7,154 nt of DNA. Source: Chlamydiia bacterium (GTDB lineage Bacteria; Chlamydiota; Chlamydiia; Chlamydiales; FEN-1388). The stretch is taken from NCBI GenBank assembly GCA_028293095.1, contig JAQGPK010000071.1, forward strand, positions 1 through 7,154, read 5' to 3'. Positions 1 through 5,144 of this stretch are shown here, piece after piece. The notes under the pieces are model-generated. The model did not search any database. It was given only the letters and a program-made list of their open reading frames with translations, and was not told where the DNA came from. Positions within the stretch are counted from its first letter, which is position 1, and the number at the start of each line of letters is the position of its first letter. The translations under genes were made by a program, and so were the position numbers.

Positions 1-135
1 CGTTTATCTTATACAAACCTTACTGGCTCCTCGTTTAATGCCCTCTCAAGAGGAATCAAAACGTTGAATCTTTCAGGGTGCGGACGCATTACGGATGACA
101 GCATCGCTAAGCTTCAAGACATGCGACTATTGTAA
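1..135 (+). CDS. Leucine-rich-repeat protein, C-terminal end (partial)
   Basis: The window opens inside a gene. Frame 1 is open from base 1 to the TAA at 133-135 and gives 44 residues. They contain one clear repeat of the cysteine-containing LRR type (pattern LNLSGC..ITD..I..L) at about residues 21-40, preceded by a weaker one with LSYTNLTG near the start. LRRs of this sort form curved protein-binding surfaces, and F-box/LRR-like families are expanded in amoeba-infecting chlamydiae, where host-directed roles are suspected. That functional link is inference: the start, any secretion signal and the repeat number lie outside the window. The ending is abrupt, with only MRLL after the last repeat and no C-cap, and LRR-like coding residue continues in another frame after the stop, so the present C-terminus may be a truncation. 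Confidence 0.72.
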   Translation, partial: RLSYTNLTGSSFNALSRGIKTLNLSGCGRITDDSIAKLQDMRLL

Positions 136-154
136 ATGGCACGAACATTACTAG

Positions 155-228
155 TCTACGTTAGGTCTCTTCTCAGAAAGAATTAAAAAACTGGATCTTA
201 TGGGATACACAAAGCTTGCTAATGCTCG
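155..228 (+). pseudogene. Decayed LRR-like residue after the LRR gene stop
   Basis: Reading in frame 2 after the TAG at 152-154, the translation gives a segment resembling the last genuine repeat: FSERIKKLDLMGYTKL lines up with LSRGIKTLNLSGCGRI of the upstream gene. It has no start codon or ribosome binding site of its own and is out of frame with the LRR gene. A second short LRR-flavoured phrase (LQNLECGNL) lies further on in frame 1 at about 370-396. The simplest reading is that the LRR gene was once longer and lost its end to frameshift and stop mutations. Short LRR-like phrases also arise by chance, so this is tentative. Confidence 0.35.
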
Positions 229-236
229 CAAAGTTT

Positions 237-260
237 CAAGGAATGCTCCTTGTTTTTTTT
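237..260 (+). terminator. Intrinsic terminator downstream of the LRR gene
   Basis: A perfect 6-bp stem (CAAGGA at 237-242, TCCTTG at 247-252) with a 4-base loop (ATGC) is followed at once by eight T (253-260). This is a textbook rho-independent terminator, about 100 bases after the LRR stop codon. It separates that transcript from the histone-like gene. Confidence 0.75.
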
Positions 261-478
261 GGGGTGGGGCAGGCTTGGCATTGGCATTTTTTTGTCAGAG
301 CTACATAAAATTAAAGCCTTTAGTAAGCTGATCGAATGGAAAAGCTCATTCATTAAGCAAATGTTTGGATTACAAAATCTGGAGTGCGGGAACTTGTTTA
401 ATCATATTAAATTATAGATAATTAAATATTTTTATTAATAAATAATAATTATTTTAAAATAATTATTGACAATTGTTT
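261..478. other. Non-coding AT-rich spacer
   Basis: After the terminator there is a G-rich patch (GGGGTGGGG, 261-269), then sequence without a credible gene. Frame 1 stays open from 223 to the TAG at 415-417 but has no ribosome binding site and no recognisable protein apart from a short LRR-like phrase. From about 410 the DNA becomes very AT-rich, as expected just upstream of a strong bacterial promoter. Confidence 0.5.
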
Positions 479-484
479 TATAAT
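479..484 (+). promoter_or_regulatory. Candidate -10 box for the histone-like gene
   Basis: A perfect TATAAT lies about 90 bases before the start codon of the 35-residue basic protein, in the most AT-rich part of the spacer. Transcription from it would begin near 491, just before the leader hairpin. No good -35 hexamer lies at the usual 16-18 base distance: the TTGACA at 466-471 is only 7 bases upstream. It may be a promoter relying on its -10 box, or the true promoter may differ. Confidence 0.4.
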
Positions 485-506
485 ATGAGAATGTAAATTT
501 ATAAAT

Positions 507-542
507 GCGTAACTAGTTTAAAACTGTTTTAAGCGGTTACGT
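507..542 (+). promoter_or_regulatory. Long near-perfect hairpin in the leader of the histone-like gene
   Basis: An imperfect palindrome: 508-514 pair with 535-541, A515 bulges out, and 516-523 pair with 527-534, leaving a 3-base loop (CTG, 524-526). That gives 15 pairs including two G-U pairs. It lies between the candidate -10 box and the ribosome binding site. It is not followed by a T-run on either strand, so it is not an ordinary terminator. It could stabilise the mRNA, control translation, or act as a DNA operator. The structure is read from the bases; the role is inferred. Confidence 0.6.
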
Positions 543-560
543 TAAATAAACAAACCTACT

Positions 561-564
561 GAGG
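561..564 (+). promoter_or_regulatory. Ribosome binding site of the histone-like gene
   Basis: GAGG sits 7 bases before the ATG at 572. It fixes the start of an ORF that would otherwise be easy to overlook because of its length. Confidence 0.65.
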
Positions 565-571
565 TTTTATT

Positions 572-679
572 ATGGCAACAACAAAAAAGAATGCAGCTAA
601 GAAAAGCAATCCAAAACGTAAAGCTACACGTGCTCCACGCCGTGCTACTGCTAAAAAACGCTGCAACTCTTGCCGCTAG
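572..679 (+). CDS. Small Lys/Arg-rich histone H1-like (Hc2-type) protein, 35 aa
   Basis: ATG 572 to TAG 677-679 encodes 35 residues. Eight are Lys, six are Arg and none is acidic; Ala, Thr and Pro fill most of the rest (blocks such as AAKKSNPKRKATRAPRR). This composition matches the C-terminal, H1-like repeats of chlamydial histone-like protein Hc2, which condenses the nucleoid in the infectious stage. The tail is odd for that family: it ends KKRCNSCR, with a CxxC pair that could bind metal or form a disulfide. The gene is well delimited, with a GAGG ribosome binding site, an AT-rich upstream region with a TATAAT box, a leader hairpin and its own terminator, so it is a separate transcription unit and not a chance ORF. 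A DNA- or RNA-binding role in late development is inferred. Another small basic nucleic-acid-binding protein is the alternative. Confidence 0.8.
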   Translation: MATTKKNAAKKSNPKRKATRAPRRATAKKRCNSCR

Positions 680-692
680 GAATTAGTTTCCG

Positions 693-723
693 CCTGCCAG
701 CATAACTTCGTTGGCAGGTTTTT
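693..723 (+). terminator. Intrinsic terminator of the histone-like gene
   Basis: The stem CCTGCCAGC (693-701) pairs with GTTGGCAGG (710-718), nine pairs including one G-U, around an 8-base loop, and is followed by five T (719-723). It begins 13 bases after the stop of the 35-residue gene and ends 35 bases before the next start. That small gap leaves little room for a separate promoter, so some read-through into the next gene is possible. Confidence 0.85.
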
Positions 724-758
724 CCTTGTTCAAGTAGACTGGTGCCAAAAGGATCACT

Positions 759-1661
759 ATGGAACAAGGCCTCAAAGAAAGACTTTATAGATATCAAGAG
801 CTCATTGCTCTCTCAAAGCAATACATTCAAGAGCTTCCTCCCTCCCGAAAATCGATTCCATGTAGTGAAGAGAGCCTTACATACTTTTCTCAATATAGTC
901 AAAAAGCTTTCCTAAAGCCTGCACAAAAACCACTTGCAACTCCTACCCCTAAACCTCTACAAGTTCAACCTTCAGCACCCCAGCCACAAGCGAAAATCAT
1001 GCCGCAACCTCCAGAGAATAAGCCTGCAGCACCTCAAGCCCCAACACCAAAAACAGGGGCACCTACTCCTAAAGCAACCCCTCAAGCTCAGTCGACAACC
1101 TTTCCTTTTCTCCCTCGAAAATTTCCTGAGGCATCCTCCCACTCTTTTGGCGATATTGAACAAAAGCTCAAAACGTTAGCTCCACAGCTTGCACTCCATC
1201 AGGAACCTCTTACCGATACAGTTGCCGGGCAAAAATCATCAGAGTGGAAAGCAAAGTATCCACGCATGGTAATCATTTCTTTTCTTACGTCTGACTCTCA
1301 AGAAAAGATTTTTATTACAACTGTCACTGAGGCAGTCAACACACGTCTTGCCCCTTGCGCCCTCTATCATCTACCAGAGAAGCGCTTTGCAGCAGAGCTT
1401 GCAACACTTGCTCAATGCGACCACATTCATACTATTCTCTTTGTACATGACCATAAAACAGCCTCTCAAGCAAACGAATTTTCGCTCTTTCTCTCCCTGA
1501 CAGCACAAGAGAGTAAAGAAACGCCCTGTACTCAAAGAGGCACTCTCTATGGCGCCGCTGTTTATGACCTTGCTGTTACTGACACTCTGCAAAAAGATCC
1601 TACTGAGAAAGCAGCTCTTTGGAAGCAGATGCGTCTCTTTACTCAGAAATCAACCCTGTAG
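759..1661 (+). CDS. Conserved hypothetical protein with Pro-rich linker, upstream partner of priA
   Basis: 300 residues from ATG 759, preceded by AAGGA at 749-753. The protein has three parts: a short helical N-terminus (about 1-50); a long linker at about 53-117 rich in Pro, Ala, Gln, Lys and Thr, which must be disordered; and a C-terminal globular part (about 130-300) with hydrophobic strand-like runs such as MVIISFLT and TILFVHD. There is no signal peptide or membrane segment, so it is probably cytoplasmic. I do not recognise a catalytic motif. From memory, chlamydial genomes carry a hypothetical gene beside priA at this position (CT779/CT778 in C. trachomatis), and this is a plausible counterpart. 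The stop is 5 bases before the priA start, so the two are probably one operon with coupled translation. That suggests, but does not show, a link to DNA replication or repair. Confidence 0.8.
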   Translation: MEQGLKERLYRYQELIALSKQYIQELPPSRKSIPCSEESLTYFSQYSQKAFLKPAQKPLATPTPKPLQVQPSAPQPQAKIMPQPPENKPAAPQAPTPKTGAPTPKATPQAQSTTFPFLPRKFPEASSHSFGDIEQKLKTLAPQLALHQEPLTDTVAGQKSSEWKAKYPRMVIISFLTSDSQEKIFITTVTEAVNTRLAPCALYHLPEKRFAAELATLAQCDHIHTILFVHDHKTASQANEFSLFLSLTAQESKETPCTQRGTLYGAAVYDLAVTDTLQKDPTEKAALWKQMRLFTQKSTL

Positions 1662-1666
1662 CGCTC

Positions 1667-3892
1667 ATGACCATCGCCTCTGTTATCTTAGAAGTTGCCA
1701 TCCAAAAAGCGCTGGACTATTCCATACCAGAGCAGCTAGCTACGACCGTAGTACGAGGAGCTGCCGTCATGGTCCCGCTTCGTGGACAGCTCAAACGCGG
1801 CTTTGTACTTGAAGTCAAGGCCACAAGCTCTGTTCCGATAGCAAAAACGCTTCCCATCAACCGGGTTGTCTCAGATGGTCCTGTCGTGACAGAAGATCTC
1901 TTTGACCTCGCGCTCTGGATGGCTAAATACTACATCTGTCCCCTTGGCAAGGTCATTAAAACAATGCTTCCAGCAGGTGTACGCAAAAACATTCAACTGA
2001 AAGAACAGTACTATGTCATGCGTAAGATAACGCGTGATGAAATGCGTGACTACTGCGCTAAAATACAAAATAAGGCGCCTCAGCAGGCCAAAGTACTAGA
2101 GGTCATGCTGCAAGTGACTAAAGGGATTTTGCAATCTGAACTCCTTGAAAAGGCAGACTGTAACGCAAGCTCAGTAAAAAGCCTTGTCGAGAAGGGAATT
2201 CTGCTTCTCGACATTGTTAGAGCCGATAGATCCCCGCTTTTCGGTCATGAATACTTTAAAGCAAAGCCTAAACTTCTTCGTGGCGAGCAGCAAGTCGCAC
2301 TCGATAAGATCACAGAAACGCTTGACAAGGGTGTATTTACAACGCACCTTCTCTTTGGAGTTACTGGAAGCGGGAAAACAGAAGTGTATATACAGGCCAT
2401 TGATAAAGCGCTTCTTCTCGGCAAGGGCGTTATCATGCTGGTACCTGAAATTGCACTCACAGAACAGACTATCGAGCGCTTTCGTAGCCGCTTTTCAGAA
2501 TCACTTGCTGTTTTGCACCATAGGCTAAGCGATGGAGAGCGCTGTGATGCGTGGGAGCAGATCCGTCTTGGAAAGACCCGTATCGTGATTGGCGCGCGCT
2601 CTGCTATTTTTAGCCCTATGCCAGATCTTGGCTTGATCATTGTGGATGAAGAGCATGAACAAAGCTACAAGCAGTCTGACGACTCCCCCAGCTACCAGGC
2701 ACGCGATATTGCGGTCATGCGAGCTCGAAAAACGCAAGCAACCTGCATCCTCGGATCCGCAACACCCTCTCTTGAAAGCTACTATAATGCGCTCAATCAG
2801 AAATACACCCTTAGCATTCTCTCTGACCGTGGAAAAGCCACACTTCCTACAGTGCATACTGTTGATATGAAGCGTGAGTATGACAAAGCCAAAGGGCCGA
2901 CCTCCTTTTCTGATCTGCTGCTCACTAAAATTAGAGAGCGCAAAGAGAGAGGAGAGCAAACAATCCTCTTTTTGAACCGTCGTGGCTACCACACTCAGCT
3001 TACCTGCCAGGTCTGTACAGCCGCCGTTATGTGTCCACATTGCGATACAAAGATGACTTTTCATAGAAAGAATAATAGTATCCAGTGTCACCTTTGCGGA
3101 CTCGAAATGGCACCACCGCACACCTGCCCCTCCTGCTCAGCACATGCCATGATCAAATATCAAGGGGTTGGTACCGAGAAGATTGAAGCGATGTTGAATG
3201 CCATTTTCCCAGATATTCGCATGTTACGGATTGATGCAGACACTACAAAACATAAAGGCAGCCTTGAAATGCTTCTTCAGGAATTTCGCTCAGGAAAGGC
3301 AGATCTACTCATTGGCACACAAATGATTGCCAAAGGGCTCCATTTCCCAGAGGTGACGCTTGTAGGGGTTTTGAACGCTGATGGCACGCTTAATATTCCT
3401 GACTTTCGTGCAAGCGAGCAGGTTTTTCAGCTGATCACACAGGTTGCAGGACGCGCTGGACGCGGTCATGTCCCAGGGGAAGTAGTCGTACAAACGCTTC
3501 TTCCAGAGCATAGCACGATTCTTCATGCAACAAAGCAAGACTATACATCCTTTTATAACGAAGAGGTTGCCTCTCGAAAACTTTTTGGCTTTCCACCTTT
3601 TTGCCATATCGTTAAATTTCTTTTTGTGGGGAAAGAGGAAGACGCTGTTGTCGCAACGGCTGGACGCTTTAATGAAGAGATACGTAAGACACTGCCACAG
3701 GAGTTTCTCTGCCACCCAGTACTTCCGGCAGGACATGCTAAAGTGAAGGATCAGTTTCGCTATCACTTTATCATTCGTGGTCCATCGATTGCCCCTATTC
3801 GCGCAGCATTTGAGGCCTGCACCAAAGTGTTTCCGCCATCATCTACGGTTGCGCGCTTTATCGATGTTGATCCTTCATCGATCTTTTTCTAA
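1667..3892 (+). CDS. priA: Primosomal protein N' (replication restart helicase PriA), 741 aa
   Basis: PriA is a superfamily 2 3'-5' DNA helicase that recognises abandoned replication forks and reloads the replicative helicase. Everything expected is present: the N-terminal fork-binding domain (residues 1 to about 105, opening with the typical hydrophobic strand and YSIPE); Walker A GVTGSGKT (231-238); the DEEH box (327-330); motif III LGSATPS (362-368); eight zinc cysteines at 447, 450, 456, 459, 474, 477, 487 and 490; motif V (GTQMIAKG); and motif VI QVAGRAGR (592-599). The length is close to the 732 residues of the E. coli protein. The frame is open further upstream to a TTG at 1619, but ATG 1667 gives the family's normal N-terminus and lies 5 bases after the previous stop. 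No ribosome binding site is visible there, which fits translational coupling. The gene appears intact and functional. Confidence 0.97.
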   Translation: MTIASVILEVAIQKALDYSIPEQLATTVVRGAAVMVPLRGQLKRGFVLEVKATSSVPIAKTLPINRVVSDGPVVTEDLFDLALWMAKYYICPLGKVIKTMLPAGVRKNIQLKEQYYVMRKITRDEMRDYCAKIQNKAPQQAKVLEVMLQVTKGILQSELLEKADCNASSVKSLVEKGILLLDIVRADRSPLFGHEYFKAKPKLLRGEQQVALDKITETLDKGVFTTHLLFGVTGSGKTEVYIQAIDKALLLGKGVIMLVPEIALTEQTIERFRSRFSESLAVLHHRLSDGERCDAWEQIRLGKTRIVIGARSAIFSPMPDLGLIIVDEEHEQSYKQSDDSPSYQARDIAVMRARKTQATCILGSATPSLESYYNALNQKYTLSILSDRGKATLPTVHTVDMKREYDKAKGPTSFSDLLLTKIRERKERGEQTILFLNRRGYHTQLTCQVCTAAVMCPHCDTKMTFHRKNNSIQCHLCGLEMAPPHTCPSCSAHAMIKYQGVGTEKIEAMLNAIFPDIRMLRIDADTTKHKGSLEMLLQEFRSGKADLLIGTQMIAKGLHFPEVTLVGVLNADGTLNIPDFRASEQVFQLITQVAGRAGRGHVPGEVVVQTLLPEHSTILHATKQDYTSFYNEEVASRKLFGFPPFCHIVKFLFVGKEEDAVVATAGRFNEEIRKTLPQEFLCHPVLPAGHAKVKDQFRYHFIIRGPSIAPIRAAFEACTKVFPPSSTVARFIDVDPSSIFF
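3860..3888 (+). terminator. Possible intrinsic terminator inside the 3' end of priA
   Basis: ATCGATG (3860-3866) pairs perfectly with CATCGAT (3876-3882) across a 9-base loop and is followed by C and five T (3884-3888). The structure lies inside the last codons of priA, whose stop is at 3890-3892. The stem is only moderately strong. With a - strand gene ending 2 bases after the priA stop, there is no other place for a priA terminator before that gene. Confidence 0.5.
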
Positions 3893-3894
3893 TT

Positions 3895-4635
3895 TTATAA
3901 TTCTTCGCGTGAATGACTTTTTAAGAATTTTACTAAAACTTTATTGTCGTTTCGCAACGCTCTATTCTGTCTCCTAAGTGCATGATTACGTGCACCAAGC
4001 TCATCAACTTCTTCGGATAGCTGCGTTTCTTTAGATAATTCTGTTCGTTTTAGATCTGGCTCTTTAAATGAGGCGCCCTTTTTACTCGCACTCTTTTCTA
4101 AGACTGTTAATTCTTTCTTGAGGTCATCTATTTTATAACCAGCTGGTGAGTTTTCGGTTCCCAGTTCTTTTACTAAATCGATTGTCTCTTCAATCAACAC
4201 CATCTTCTGTATTTTTAGTTCTCTATTTTCTTCTTTTAATTGCGTATGGATATCATCAAATTTTTCTAAAGTCTCAGAAAGTTGCGTGATTGCGGATTTC
4301 TCTGAAGAGGATTGCTTAGGCTTTTGTGCCGGATCTTTCAAAATAGTTTTCATTATTTTTGTGACTACAGCTTTTTCGAGATGTAGATCATCTAGCTGCT
4401 TCAATACCAAAGGCTTAATGGAATCTAAGCCAACTTTATGCATCCTTAGGTAAAGAATTTCTTTGCCCACCTCATCGCATACCTGTTTTACTTTCTCTTT
4501 CTTTGATAATTGCTCATTTTTATTAATAGTATTTATTTTATAACTATAGTCATTTACTACTTTTTGAGCATTAAATGCAGGAATTTCATTAAAATCTTTC
4601 CCAGATAATTCACCAGGTAAGCCAATACTACTCAT
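3895..4635 (-). CDS. Coiled-coil protein with C-terminal leucine zipper, unknown function
   Basis: 246 residues from ATG 4635, a start decided by a perfect GGAGG 5 bases upstream; an in-frame TTG/ATG pair further up overlaps or precedes that site. I do not recognise the family. The N-terminal 100 residues are mixed helical. About 112-160 is predicted coiled coil (QLSETLEKF, LKEENRELKIQK). Residues 206-238 form a textbook zipper: Leu at 206, 213, 220, 227 and 234, with the other core positions being Val210, Asn217, Asn224, Asn231 and Leu238. Asn at those positions usually favours parallel two-stranded coils. There is no signal peptide or membrane segment. Base composition is visibly more AT-rich than in priA, suggesting an accessory or recently acquired gene. 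It could be a structural or host-directed protein; a type III effector is possible but nothing in the sequence shows it. The gene converges on priA with 2 bases between the stops. Confidence 0.78.
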   Translation of the reverse strand: MSSIGLPGELSGKDFNEIPAFNAQKVVNDYSYKINTINKNEQLSKKEKVKQVCDEVGKEILYLRMHKVGLDSIKPLVLKQLDDLHLEKAVVTKIMKTILKDPAQKPKQSSSEKSAITQLSETLEKFDDIHTQLKEENRELKIQKMVLIEETIDLVKELGTENSPAGYKIDDLKKELTVLEKSASKKGASFKEPDLKRTELSKETQLSEEVDELGARNHALRRQNRALRNDNKVLVKFLKSHSREEL

Positions 4636-4640
4636 ATAAT

Positions 4641-4645
4641 CCTCC
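4641..4645 (-). promoter_or_regulatory. Ribosome binding site of the coiled-coil gene
   Basis: CCTCC on the + strand reads GGAGG on the - strand, 5 bases before ATG 4635. This near-ideal Shine-Dalgarno sequence selects that ATG over the upstream in-frame candidates. Confidence 0.8.
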
Positions 4646-4681
4646 ATCAATCACTTTTATTCTTATTTAATTTCATTCTAT

Positions 4682-4687
4682 ATTATA
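4682..4687 (-). promoter_or_regulatory. Candidate -10 box for the coiled-coil gene
   Basis: ATTATA on the + strand gives TATAAT on the - strand, about 47 bases before the start codon, in strongly AT-rich DNA. At the usual 17-base distance upstream there is only ATATAC; a TTGATA lies closer, at 10 bases. The -10 match is good but the -35 is weak. Confidence 0.35.
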
Positions 4688-4765
4688 GTAATTAATTTAT
4701 CAAAGTATATTTTTAATATATAAATTGAAGGATTTTTTATTAAATTTGAAATTAAAAGAAATAAA

Positions 4766-4798
4766 AATAAAAAAAGATGGCCTATAAAAATCAGGCCA
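4766..4798 (-). terminator. Intrinsic terminator reading on the - strand
   Basis: TGGCCT (4778-4783) and AGGCCA (4793-4798) form a 6-bp GC-rich stem with a 9-base loop. On the - strand the stem is followed by TC and seven T, then a further AT-rich run, which makes a strong terminator. On the + strand it is followed only by CCTTCTTT, so it is weak in that direction. No - strand gene is visible to its right within the window. It would stop antisense transcription coming from the toxin-like gene before it reaches the coiled-coil gene. Confidence 0.6.
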
Positions 4799-4861
4799 CC
4801 TTCTTTATTATAAAGGATTGAAATTAGTGGAAATTACGAAAGAGCTAACAAGCAATTTTAA

Positions 4862-5137
4862 ATGATAACCATACCATTTTCTACATTAGTATCAGTAAGC
4901 ATCCTCATACATAGCCACGGAGTGGTCCTTTGCGCGGACAGCAAATATAGGGTCAATACGCAGATGACGAAGGAGCATACGATATATTCAAGAGATAAAT
5001 TAGAATCAGGAACTGGCGATACATTATTTTCGAGAGTTCAACAATGCAGCAGTATAAAAGAACCTCTCTCCTAGATAGAAGCAGATTTTGTGTTGCGTAG
5101 AAAAGAATTGGGGCTTAAATTGGATTTCTCACTTTGA
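4862..5137 (+). pseudogene. Doubtful open frame interrupted by one TAG, upstream of the toxin-like gene
   Basis: ATG 4862 opens 70 codons to the TAG at 5072-5074. The same frame then continues without a stop for 20 codons (ending LGLKLDFSL) to the TGA at 5135-5137, which lies inside the ribosome binding site of the next gene. No Shine-Dalgarno sequence precedes 4862, and I recognise no family, although the first residues are hydrophobic like a signal sequence. It may be the worn remains of a gene that once preceded the toxin-like gene in an operon, or simply non-coding leader. No other gene is seen in this gap (4799-5144). Confidence 0.25.
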
Positions 5138-5144
5138 GGTGATC
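5136..5144 (+). promoter_or_regulatory. Extended Shine-Dalgarno site of the toxin-like gene
   Basis: GAGGTGATC directly abuts ATG 5145. It is complementary over nine bases to GATCACCTC, the conserved 3' end of bacterial 16S rRNA. This exceptionally good match fixes the start at 5145 and rules out the in-frame TTG at 5088. Confidence 0.85.

Noticed and set aside
136..186. 16-codon ORF starting right after the LRR stop
   Set aside because: It has no ribosome binding site and lies between the LRR stop and its terminator; it is better explained as 3' flank.
253..269. T8 followed by a G-rich patch as a slippery tract joining two LRR frames
   Set aside because: The T-run follows a perfect hairpin and is better read as an intrinsic terminator.
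466..484. TTGACA plus TATAAT as a complete consensus promoter
   Set aside because: Both hexamers are perfect but only 7 bases separate them, too few for a sigma-70-type holoenzyme. Only the -10 box is kept as a candidate.
507..542. Leader hairpin as a transcription terminator or attenuator
   Set aside because: There is no T-run on either side in either orientation; it is kept as an unassigned regulatory structure.
1619..1666. Longer priA start at TTG 1619
   Set aside because: It overlaps the preceding gene and adds 16 residues ahead of the normal PriA N-terminus. ATG 1667 fits the family and lies just after the upstream stop.
2525..3121. Long - strand open frame (198 codons) across the priA helicase domain
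   Set aside because: It is a shadow of the priA reading frame, without a ribosome binding site or recognisable protein features.
3305..3766. - strand open frame of 153 codons across the priA C-terminus
   Set aside because: It lies opposite conserved helicase motifs and has no start signal or plausible composition.
4892..4990. - strand fragment with a protein-like phrase (RHLRIDPIFAVRAKDHS)
   Set aside because: It is only about 32 codons between two stops with no start signals, and I could not tie it to a family. It may be a gene remnant but there is too little to call.
5088..5144. Longer start of the toxin-like gene at TTG 5088
   Set aside because: It would place 19 polar residues before a clear signal peptide, and the 9-base Shine-Dalgarno match sits directly before ATG 5145.
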